Part shown: piece after piece, positions 1-8,900 of the stretch
Position numbering within the stretch: the first letter of the stretch is position 1
How the letters are laid out: each line of letters opens with the position of its first letter
From: Chlamydomonas sphaeroides
Lineage: Eukaryota; Chlorophyta; Chlorophyceae; Chlamydomonadales; Chlamydomonadaceae
Length of the DNA: 21,667 bases
Assembly (NCBI GenBank): GCA_001662425.1
Contig: BDDC01000161.1
Span: forward strand, 73,902-95,568
Direction of reading: 5' to 3'
Notes under the pieces: generated by a model
Told to the model about the DNA's origin: nothing
Seen by the model: the letters and a program-made list of their open reading frames with translations, nothing else
Database searches by the model: none
Program-made: the position numbers and the translations under genes

Positions 1-198
1 GCCCCCGCGCCTCTGCCGCCCTCCCTGCTGGCCTGGCCCACCACCACGCCCCGGCCCTGGGTGGCGCTGGCGGAGGCGTGTCTGGCGGGGCCGCCCGCGG
101 ACCGGCCGGGCTTTACAACGATCGCAGCGGCTCTGGAGGCGCTGGCGCTAGCTGGGGATGGGGTGAACAGCGCCGCCGAGGTCAGAGATCACAATTAA
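1..198 (+). CDS. 3' end of a protein kinase gene (C-terminal part of the kinase domain)
   Basis: Frame 1 is open from the window edge to TAA at 196-198 (65 residues seen). It contains PWVALAEACLAGPPADRPGF followed by TTIAAALEALALAG. This pattern (hydrophobic helix, Cys-Leu, short spacer, invariant Arg in DRPxF, then a helix ending in L-E-A-L) is the hallmark of subdomain XI, the last helices of Ser/Thr and TKL-type protein kinases. About 20 residues follow the domain, so the protein ends soon after it. The catalytic loop, activation segment and ATP site lie outside the window, so specificity and activity cannot be judged. There is no AG in the first 60 bases, so the exon begins upstream of the window. 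An alternative is that the exon is spliced at a weak GT at 181 to an acceptor ending at 784, which would change only the last few residues. Confidence 0.72.
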   Translation, partial: APAPLPPSLLAWPTTTPRPWVALAEACLAGPPADRPGFTTIAAALEALALAGDGVNSAAEVRDHN

Positions 199-784
199 TT
201 GAGCGAGAGCGATTGAAGAAGTTCAACGCACGTTGCCGCCATATCGACCGACATTTCGTCAATCCTCGATTTGGCATCAATCGTCAAGTAGTAGATCGGC
301 GGTTTCTTTGCCACGTTGCATGCCTATGACCATTGGGCGCGGCAACGCTCTACATCGCAGGGGTTTCTGTGGGCGACGTGCAAAGGGTCTTTCGCAGAAT
401 GCCGCACGAGGCGTGGGCCCTGGTGGCCCCGGCAGCGCCGGCGAAACCCTGCCATGCCGTTCATTCATCATTGATTGCAACTCGCCACCTGTGCGGTTTG
501 CATTGCTGGCACGCCCTTGCAGCGCGGCGCCATCGCACGGATGCGTGGGGGCAGCTAGCTGCTCCTGTTGGGCCGCCATGGCTGTGTACGACAGGATGTG
601 TACGACATGCGTGTGTTCGCTTTTTCAGGAAAGTAATGTAGTAATTCGCTTCAAGGGTGTGGTGACGCGTTGGTCGTGCATGCCAGGCAAGCAGGGATGC
701 ATTGTATGCAGGTGTATGTGTGTTGCGTGTTTAGGTCGTGTTGCTGTTGCTGTTGTAATTGTCAACGTTGTTGTGTTTTTGCAG
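199..784 (+). other. presumed 3' UTR of the upstream kinase gene
   Basis: This stretch follows the kinase stop codon and is less GC-rich and more T-rich than the coding DNA around it, especially at 580-784. It holds no ORF with recognisable protein features. It contains an imperfect direct repeat, TGTGTACGACA, twice near 584-608. It ends just after a TGTAA element. A 3' UTR of roughly 560-580 bases is unremarkable for volvocine algae. The T-rich end (TTGTTGTGTTTTTGCAG, 768-784) also resembles a splice acceptor, so part of this region could instead be a terminal intron. Confidence 0.45.
754..758 (+). terminator. TGTAA polyadenylation signal candidate
   Basis: TGTAA is the usual polyadenylation signal in Chlamydomonas and its relatives, where cleavage follows by roughly 10-20 bases. 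This one, in a T-rich setting 556 bases after the kinase stop, is the best placed candidate for that gene. Confidence 0.45.
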
Positions 785-2560
785 AGGTGGTGGGGGCGTT
801 GCACGTGCGCGACTCCCGTCTCCGGTGCTAGCTAGCGCTTCGGCCCAGTGAACGGCCTCGAGGGCCCTGCAGTAGGGGCCAGCAGGCAGCTGACGGGCCT
901 GGACCCCATGTCGTCGGACGTGCTTGGCGGCATGCTGCGTGGCTGAGCCGGCTGCATCAGCGCCCTGCTGCGATAGGTCTGATTGCGCACGGACCGCCGC
1001 CCAATGAGGACGGCCCCTGCTCCAGTTGCGGCCCGGGGCCCCGCCGTGTCGGCGCGTGCGATGGGGCCCAGGCTTGCCGTGTCGACGTCCTCCGCTACAC
1101 TGCGGCTGCGGGGCGCTAACCCCGCCAGCCCCCACCCTCCGCATAGACCACATGCACCCGCCAGCCGCCATGCTCCTGCCGCAGCAGCGCACGGCGGCGG
1201 ACCCGCCAGACTGCGGCCAGCTTGCTGAAGTATCGGAGTGGGAACAGCCCGATGGCCGCTCGGCGGCCAGGGGCCCGGGCGGCCCTTGCCGAAGAGGAGA
1301 CGGCGGCCGGGCCGGAGCTACCGGCGGCGCGCGGCTGGGGTACAGGCGGGTAGGGCGCGGCTTGGACAGCTCAGCCCTCACGTGTGTGGCCGCGCGGCGC
1401 CTGGCGCTGGTGCGGGAGGTCTCTTTGGGGCACCAGTGGTGCTAGGTACGAGGGTGCAAGGGCTGCAACGTGATAGGAGTAGCTCGAGGGGCCTCGACGG
1501 ACCCAACGGGTCGCGCGGCTGCAGCGCAGGCAGCGCGGGCGCGTTGCACCGTGTTGACCCTTGCTTGGAAGCTGCCCGAGCGCCTGACAATGGCCGGCCT
1601 TATCACATAATTTAATCGGCAGGGAGTCAAGTCATGGCTCGCCGCCGCGCTGCTGGTGATGGGAACTGCCGCTATGGGTGCCCTGAGCAACGCAGCCACC
1701 AGATGCAGGGGCCATGTATTCACAGGGCCACAAGCCCACAACAGCGGCCAGCCGACAGCAGCCCCGCGCCCAGGGCCCCATGCCAGCGCGGGTGCGGTGT
1801 GCCGTCGCGGCCATGGTTGCCGCCCGTCAAGCCCTGCTGTGGCCCGCACCCAACAGAGCGCCCATCCCCCTTCGGCAGGACCCTGGGGTAGTCCGGAGCC
1901 ATGTGGCGGCGTGCAAAGGTCGCTCGCGTGGTGCACGTAGCGGAACGGCGCCCATGGGACAAGCAAGCGCCACCTGCGAAGCCTCTGGCCGCTGGCTCGA
2001 CGCCCTGACCGGCTTCCACGTGCAGCGGGGGGCGGTGGGTGGGTGCCCCGGCCATGGCGGATGGGGCTCCAACCCACACAGAGAGGAGAAGGAGCAGCAT
2101 CTGCGTTGGCCGGGCAGGCCGGTCGCGGGCGGGCGCGCGCACTGGGGCGGTGGGGCCCCTGCTTGACTTGTCCCTGCGCCCCAGCGGCGGCGACAGGCTT
2201 CCAACCTGCGGTCAACAGGCGTGAATAGTCCCAGCTGCGCACGGCGCCGTCTGGGTTCGTGCCCGGCCGGGGGGCGCTGAGCCCGGCTGCCCCCGTGCCA
2301 GGACAGCGACACGCCTTAGCCGTCGCGCAGCGCTGCGCAGCCAGGGGCTCCCCTTAGCCCCATGACTTCTCACGTCTTGCCAGCAACGGGCAACAGGAGG
2401 CCTCAGACGGCCTTAGCCGGGGGCTTCCCATTGGCAACCCCTCCTAGGCAACAGCCCCACCGGCCTCACCAGCAGGCACTAGCCTCACCGGCCTCACCAG
2501 TCTCACAGGCAACCCTCCACCGAGCCTGCAGGATCCTCGTGGAGCTTCGTGGTGGCGGTT
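785..2560. other. intergenic GC-rich stretch without a supportable gene
   Basis: Both strands carry overlapping ORFs of 60-270 codons, but none shows a recognisable domain, plausible composition or matching splice signals, and several overlap one another in different frames. The most protein-like pieces are a 35-codon plus-strand segment ending in TGA at 944-946 and a minus-strand segment near 1720-2100 with a hydrophobic Leu-rich start. Both are too weak to annotate. CCTCACCAG/CCTCACCGG motifs recur at about 2462-2510. A decayed transposable element is possible, but I found no terminal repeats or motifs that show it. Confidence 0.4.
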
Positions 2561-2891
2561 CGACGTTGAGCACACAACGGACATTCGTCATTGCCGGCAT
2601 GAGTACAACGGTCGGTTACGCGAACTCCCGCACATCATCCCATATTCCCGCTTACAATCCCGCAAGGCGCGTACATACACCATACTGCTGACATACAAGT
2701 TGCACGGACCAACGCGACCCGGCTGTTTCCGGTTATGCTTCGGCTAAGGGAACTCAGAGTAACCGTACATCTAATTGCATGAAACCATTAAGCGCTTAGG
2801 CCCGTAACAGGTCGTCGCAGCTTGTGCCCTGGGGCTCGAGCATGCGCGCGGCGCTCCGCATGGACGGCATGCGGCGCCGGCGTAGCAGACG
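2561..2891 (+). promoter_or_regulatory. likely promoter and 5' leader of the receptor cyclase gene
   Basis: Between about 2561 and 2800 the sequence is clearly less GC-rich than the flanks and not codon-like, for example the ACATACACCATACTGCTGACATACAA neighbourhood near 2670-2700. It lies directly upstream of the signal-peptide exon at 2892. No TATA box stands out and the transcription start cannot be placed from sequence alone. The final 50 bases carry a short upstream ORF, so at least that part is probably transcribed leader. Confidence 0.35.
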
Positions 2892-2895
2892 ATGA
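2842..2895 (+). CDS. upstream ORF (17 codons) overlapping the cyclase start codon
   Basis: ATG at 2842, with in-frame ATGs at 2860 and 2869, reads MRAALRMDGMRRRRSRR and stops at TGA 2893-2895. That stop overlaps the main ATG (2892-2894) as ATGA. The peptide is short and Arg-rich, so a function for the product itself is unlikely. If the leader contains it, ribosomes would end translation exactly at the main start, a layout that allows reinitiation and can damp expression. Whether the transcript begins upstream of 2842 is unknown. Confidence 0.4.
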   Translation: MRAALRMDGMRRRRSRR

Positions 2896-2981
2896 GGTCG
2901 AACGGCAGGAGCTTCGTGCTCCTCTTCTTGGTCAGCGCCTGGGGCGTCTGGCGTTTGGGCATTCCTGCCGCAGCGCAGGCA
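2892..2981 (+). other. signal peptide of the receptor cyclase
   Basis: The first 30 residues have a basic start (MRSNGRS), a hydrophobic core (FVLLFLVSAWGVW) and an Ala-rich end (AAAQA) before Gly-Glu-His, a typical signal peptidase pattern with likely cleavage after residue 30. This supports choosing ATG 2892 and places the following region outside the cell. The exon ends at a GTATGG donor at 3026. Confidence 0.7.
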
Positions 2982-5900
2982 GGCGAACATGGATGTGGCG
3001 AGACGCTGCAGCTTCTCAGCAGCAGGTATGGACAAGCTACGCTGAATATGTGTAGACACAGGGAAGCGGGCAAGCCACACTTTACACCGCGCTGCGCGCG
3101 TTGAAGCACGCGACTGAGATAGCTGCCTTATAAGAACATGGAGCAACTGAGCTTGGGGGCCCTGCGTGCTCTCAGCTCGGTTCGCAGCGCATTTTCGGGG
3201 CCGGCCACCGGCCCCGCGCGGCGGCGGCAGTCGTAAACTGCTCTTGCTACCTTGCAGCTGGTTGGACCCGGTCGTATCCGTTTGGTGACCACAACTACCT
3301 GTCGTGCTTCTGCCCCTGCAGCTGCTTGACGCCCCAGAATGCCAGCCGGGCTGCGGCTCTCGCGATACAGTACGCACACTGGGGCTGCGCGGCAAACACG
3401 AGCGACGGATTGGTGAGGGTGGGCCATGTAGCCAACATCCGCCTGTCGCCCTGGCACGCCCTGGCTAACCAACACGGGTTGCCGAGCTGACAGCCCCACC
3501 GTTGCCACTAGCCGCAATAGTCTCTCGCCCCCGTGATATACGTCTGCAAGGCAGGGCGTGAAAGCAGGCCAAGGGGACCGCTATGCAACACCCCACCACG
3601 CCGACGACCTGCTCCACCGCAGACCGGCGTCAAAGTGCTCGACCTTCTGGTCACCTCCAGTGTGCGCTTGCCACCGTGGCTGCTGGACCGCTTCACCGCT
3701 GACTCAGGATGGGCGGTCCGCGTGACGGCCTGGGACGAGTGAGTCTCGCCGAGCGGGCTGCCCGCGGGGCGCCGGCCCACGGCCGCTACCTGTGTGACCC
3801 ACGCTGTGTGAGAAAAGAGCCAGCCCCCTTACACGGAATGAGGCCCACTCATGCCATGGGACGCCTACACGCCCGCGCTCCGTGGCCATCGCTTGTGGGT
3901 GTCCCTCCGCCCGCCTCCCGCCGCTGCCGCTACTGCTGCTGCCTTGGTGTCCGCTGCCCATCTCCGCACTTCTCACCTCCCTCCCTCACCCCCCGAGACG
4001 CAGGGCGTCCGGGACACCGCCACCGCTGCCAGGGACCAATGCCAGAAGCAGCCTCCACAGCACCACCTCCGGGTCCACGCTGCTGGCACCAGCCCCGCCC
4101 AGCCCCGTCCCTACCCCGGCCTCGCCCCCGGCCTCCACGACTGACTGGCGCCGCCGCCTCGCCATCCTGTACGACGCCTGGATCCTGGACTCCACGCTCG
4201 TACCGGAGCTGTCGTACTCGCGGTCCAGCCTGCCGCCGGCGGCCGCGCTGCCGCCGGCGGCGTTCGTGGCCAACCGCCGCGCCGCGCAGCTGCCCTCGCT
4301 CCGCCTGTTTGACACAGCGCACAGGTACCGGGCAGCAGCCGCCCCTGTGGGCGCCAACTTCCTGGTGCTGTATGCCAAGCGGCAGGTGCGTTCCGTGCAC
4401 ATGTGTGGGCAGGCGAGCGAGGCACTGTGGCGAGATCCAAGCGTGCTAGACGGATCCCAAGCTCATCGTCTCATTGGGGCGTGCCCACAGATCCACGAGC
4501 GCCTCATGCGTGCCTACAGGCTCTCAGCACACTCAGCTCGGCTCGCGCTCCCCTTGAAAATGCAGCGCTGCCAATTGCCCTCCACGCGCCTGTGCGGCAG
4601 GTCCTGGCGCACCTGTACGGCGACACGTGGATGCGGCGGAGGCTGGGCCTGGAGCTGAGCCCGCTGCCGCCGGCGCCGCAGCAGCCGCAGGCGAGCGCGG
4701 CGGGGCGCCTGCGCCCGGGGCGTCGGCGCCGGGGTCTGGACTGGGGCGCTGGGGCGCTGGGATCTGGGGCCGGGAGGCAGCCAACGGCTGCCGGAGCGCG
4801 TCGCAGGGGCAGGGAGGCGGACGCGACAGGGGCGGTGCGGAGCTTCACCCGACCAGGGGTGTCCGCCACCTCACCGACCAGCTGCACCGCCACCCGCCGT
4901 GCCCTCGCTCGGCTCGGTCCGCCCCTGCGCCCGCAGCCAGGACCTGGGCGCAGCCGGCTCACGCGGCGCCAAGGCCGTAGCCCAACTCTCCTGGCACCTC
5001 ACCTCCCTCCCCCGTCCCCGTCCCCGTCCCCTCTGCCGCCGCCGTAGGCCATCCTGGTGCCTGCCGCCTGGACCTGGGAGCAGCTGGTAGACGCCGCCGC
5101 CGCCATCAACGGGACCGACGTGGACGGCGACGGGCTGGCGGAATGGGGCGCGTGCCTGGACGTGGCGCCGGGCTGCCTGGGGCCCGCGCTGCTGCAGGCG
5201 GCTGCCGCCAGCTTCCTGCAGACCCGCGGGTCGGCGGCCGGCATGCTGCTGGACCCCGAGTCCATGGCCTGGCGCACGGACAGCCCCGGCATGCGGCTGG
5301 CGCTGTGGGCGCTGCAGCGGCTGCTGGCGTACGGGCCGGACCGCTGGGGCGGCGCGGCAGCGGCGGCAGGGGCAGGGGCAGGGCAGGGGCCGGGCGACTG
5401 CCGGCGGCTGTCTACGCCGTTCGCGGAGGGGCGCTGCGCGTTCACGATCCACACCACGGCGCACCTCAAGGTGGGCAGGGGGGGGCTCGGGGTCGGGGCT
5501 TGGGGTCGGGGCTGCGCCTGTTCTGCTGCTGCGTGCGCAAGAGGGCACTCTGCGTGTTTGCCGGCCCGGCCCTTGGTGCGCCACCAGCTGGGCCGGGGCA
5601 TGGCTGGCGGACGGAAGGCGAGGGGCTGGAACGGGCCGGGGTGAGGGCGCGAGCCGCGAGCATGGGCTCGGGTCTGGGCCACAGACACCTGCTGTGGGAG
5701 GCCTGGGACGGGACTGCGGCGGGGGGCCCAAAGGCGGCGGCGGGAGCCCATGACGCCGAAGTCGGCGCTTGGTGCATGGGGCCTTGGGGCCTTGGGGCCT
5801 CGCGGCGCCGGGCTCTGCGGCAGCGGTGCCTGGCGTGGGAACCGGCACGGCCGCAGGTCGCGCTCGCCTGCTGCCCAGTCCCCACACCGCGCCGCTCACT

Positions 5901-8900
5901 GTGTCGCGGAGCGGCTGCCTGGGGGCGGCGGCATTGGCTGCGGCTGGCGGGCTGCCCGCGTGCCCCGCCACCCGGCTGCGCCCTCCAGACCTTGGCGCCC
6001 TGGGGCCTCCGCCACCCACCGCCCACGGGCCTCCCCCGCAACCATCCCCCGCAGGCCTCGTACGCCTGGCCCCGGCGCAGCAACGCCACCGTCACAGGCA
6101 CCCGCCTGCTGCTGCTGCCCGGCAGCACCCGCGTGGACCCGGGGCCCTACGGCGGCGGCGCGGGGCCCGGCGCCGCGCGCGCGCCCTCCGGCATGGTCGA
6201 GTGCTCCCGCGGCTCCTGCCCGCACGCGCTAGACCTCGCCGGCGCCGGCGCCGCCAACGCGGCCCTAGCGCTGTCCGCGGCGGCCGCCGCCAACGCCAGC
6301 GGCACGGGGCTCAACGTCAGCAGCCAGGAGGCGCTGGCGGCGTTGCTCCGCGGCAATGCCAGCGGCGCCTCCTGGCCGCTGAGCTGGGCTGGCGGCGCCG
6401 TCGGGCTGGTCAACCTCGCGCCGCTGGCGTACGGCACGCCCGTCGGCGCCATCAGCGCCGCCGCGCCATCCGCGGCCGCGGCCGCGGCGGCCGCGCTGCT
6501 GGCGGCGCTAGCGCATCCGGATGCGCAGGCGGCCATCGCCGCCGACCCGGAGTCGGGGCTGGGCAGCAGCCTGCGGCCCAGCGGCGGCGCGGGCTGGGGG
6601 GCAGCGGCGCTCCGGGTGCGGCCCGATGACGCGCCGGGGCCGGGGCCGCGGATGTACCTGCAGGTGGGCTAGGCTTGGGGGCTGGGCCGGGCGGCGGCGC
6701 TGCGCATGGGTTGGCCTGGGCAAGGCATGGGCTGGGCGTGATCTGGGGTATGGGCTGCGCCGGGTTGCTCGAGCCCGTGTGAATGGGCCGGGGCGTAGAC
6801 GAGCACGGGGCATGGTTGGGTAGGACACCGCCGTTGTTGCGAGTGGGTTGGGTTGGGACGGGGCGGGCTGGGGGAATGGGCGCGGCGGCTTTTCGCCATG
6901 CGCGACATGCACGCCACACGCCCTGTCCCTCTGCCCTTGTGCCCCCTGCCCTTTCTCGGCCCGCTGCAGCGCCAGCAAGCCGCCGACATGGCGGCCGCCA
7001 GCGGCGTGCTGTGGGGCCACCCCAACGCGGCGCCGGCGCTGCGGCTGCCGGGGGCGGAGGCCGCGAGGTGGGGCCGTGGTGCTATGGGGGCCGTGGTGCT
7101 GTTGGGGCCGCGCGGGCTGGCGCCGCGCGGGCCCATCCGATGCACCACCCGCCGCGCTGGACCCTTCTTCTCCGCAACACATCCTACTGCCAACGATACC
7201 TTCCCCTCGCCCTCTCCGCAGGCCCACCTTCGAGCGTGCGTTGTCGTACCTGCTGCCCGGCAGCCCGCACGGCGGCCCGTACGACTGGTACGGCAGCAAT
7301 GCCCCGTACGCGGATGACGATGTACGGGCGTTGCTGCTGTCGGGCCGCGGTGGGCAGCCGTCGCCGGGGGTGGCGGCGGCGGCGGCGGCACTGGCTGAGG
7401 GGTTGCCGGCTGCTGCTGCGGCGGCGCTGCCGTCGGCGGCGGAGCTGGCGGCCGAGTACCGCGCGTCGCTGTCGTACAGGGAGTCCGTGCTCGTGGCACC
7501 TGTACAGGTACGACATGAGCGAATGGTGCAGCGCGCGTCCGTGGCGCCTGCCAATAGGCCTTTCTTCCGCCTTGGAGGCTTACAGGGCCACAGCTGACTA
7601 GCTGCGACCCAACCTCAGTCTCCCTGAGCCGCTCCCGGCCCGCATGTCCGTGTCCGTGCCCCGCCCGCTCCCGCAGCCCTCGCCGGCCCGCTCCGGCCCC
7701 CGCGTCGCCCTCATCGCCGGTCTCTCGGTGGGCCTGGCGGCGGCGGCGGCGCTGCTGGTGGCCGGCGTGGGCCTACGCGCCCGGCGGTCGCTGGCGGCGC
7801 TGCGGCTGATGGGTCTGCGCGCGGACAGCAGCACGGGCGACGACTCGGCGCGGCGGGCTGCGGCCACGTATGTGGTGCTGGACATAAAGGTGCGTTGGGG
7901 CTGGTTCGAGGCCGTTAGCTGCAAGCTGCTGGTGTTGGGAAGCGTGCCGGGCATCGTGATGGGGTTGGTGGGTGTACAGGGACTGGGCAGCCCGGCTCCC
8001 TTGCCGCTTGGTCGCGTGGCGGCAGGGCTCCCCTGCGTGGCGGTGTGGGAGCGTCCTGGGCTGCGCGGCTGTGCATTCGGTGGAGGCGACGGCATGATGC
8101 GTTGACCTGCGGTACAGCTTTCCGAGCTGCTGCTTCTAAGGGCTCCATGAGCCGCGCCTGGTCAGGGGGCGCCGAGCTGCCGACGCAGCCAACACGCCGC
8201 GCCCGCGCTGCCACAGGGCTTGTCGGGCCCCGGCGTTTCGGACGCTGCTCGCGACGCCGCGCTGCGGATCTGCCACGACGTCATCAAGCAGCTGGCGCGG
8301 CGCTACAGCGGGTCCGCTGTGTCGCTGCCGGCGTCGGAGCTGGCGGCGCCGCTGCGGGCGGCGGCGGCGCGGCCGCCGCCAGGCCCATCGCTGGGCCGTA
8401 ACGTGGGGCCGTCGGCGGCGCTGCTGGCCGCCGTCGAGGCCGAGCTGGCGGCGGCGGGCCAGAGCGCTGCGTCTTGGGGCCTGGGCGGCGGCGGCGGCGG
8501 TACCGCCGTCAGCGACGTGTCCTTGGGCGGCTACGGCGGCGCTGAGTACGGGCACAGCTGCGGCGGCGTGGGCAGCGGCAGTAAAATCCACGTGACGGCG
8601 CATCCGTCACGGCCGCCGTTCTGGGTGTACGACAGCGGGTTCGTGCCGCTGCTGTCACGTGACCTCGATGCCCCGGCATCGACCGGCATCGCCACCAGCG
8701 GCCACCTAGCGCCTGACGCTGCGGTGTCGCCGCCATCGGCGCTGGCAGCGGCGACGGCTGCCGCCCTCGCCGCGGCCAACGCCAGCGCGCCAGGCGGCTT
8801 GATGAGCATGCCAGGCGCCGCCGAGTCGGCTCGGTCGGTGCCGGTGGGGATAGGGTCTAACGGTGCAGCGGCTGGAGACAACGCGGGGCAGCATGGCGGC

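Larger units (their letters stand above)
3623..7507 (+). other. extracellular solute-binding-protein-like domain (exons 3-9)
   Basis: The spliced product from residue 76 to 791 reads like the extracellular solute-binding proteins of ABC importers (SBP family 1 type) as found in algal receptor cyclases. Exon 3 has VKVLDLLVTSSVRLPPWLLD, then a strand ending VTAWDE. Exon 4 has LAILYDAWILDSTLVPEL and PVGANFLVLYAKR. Exon 6 has TWEQLVDAAAAINGTDVDGD and a Cys-bearing ACLDVAPGCLG segment. Exon 7 ends with a long Ala-rich helix (HPDAQAAIAADPESG), as in the C-lobe. Seven N-glycosylation sequons (Asn 51, 70, 340, 470, 540, 547, 561) all lie before the membrane helix, fitting an outside location. The ligand cannot be predicted: sugar, oligopeptide and other small solutes are all possible. 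The solute-binding identity rests on pattern memory, not an alignment. Confidence 0.68.

Noticed and set aside
181..835. Splicing of the kinase gene from 180 to 785 to add a short last exon
   Set aside because: The GTCAGA donor is a poor match to the other donors in the window, and an in-frame stop already follows the kinase domain at 196.
1720..2142. Minus-strand ORF with a Leu-rich, signal-like start
   Set aside because: The hydrophobic run is short, the remainder lacks protein-like patterning or introns, and a second minus-strand ORF overlaps it in another frame.
4691..4834. Alternative GC donor at 4691 shortening exon 5
   Set aside because: It keeps frame, but a GTGCGG donor at 4835 is the commoner class and also keeps frame. 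It is held as an alternative, not the main model.
4871..6019. 382-codon ORF on the minus strand
   Set aside because: It overlaps exon 6 and two introns of the cyclase gene and shows no recognisable domain.
5143..6672. 509-codon plus-strand ORF open through exon 6, intron 6 and exon 7
   Set aside because: Exon 6 is coding in a different frame, and this frame is coding only from 6055. The upstream part is out-of-frame or intronic.
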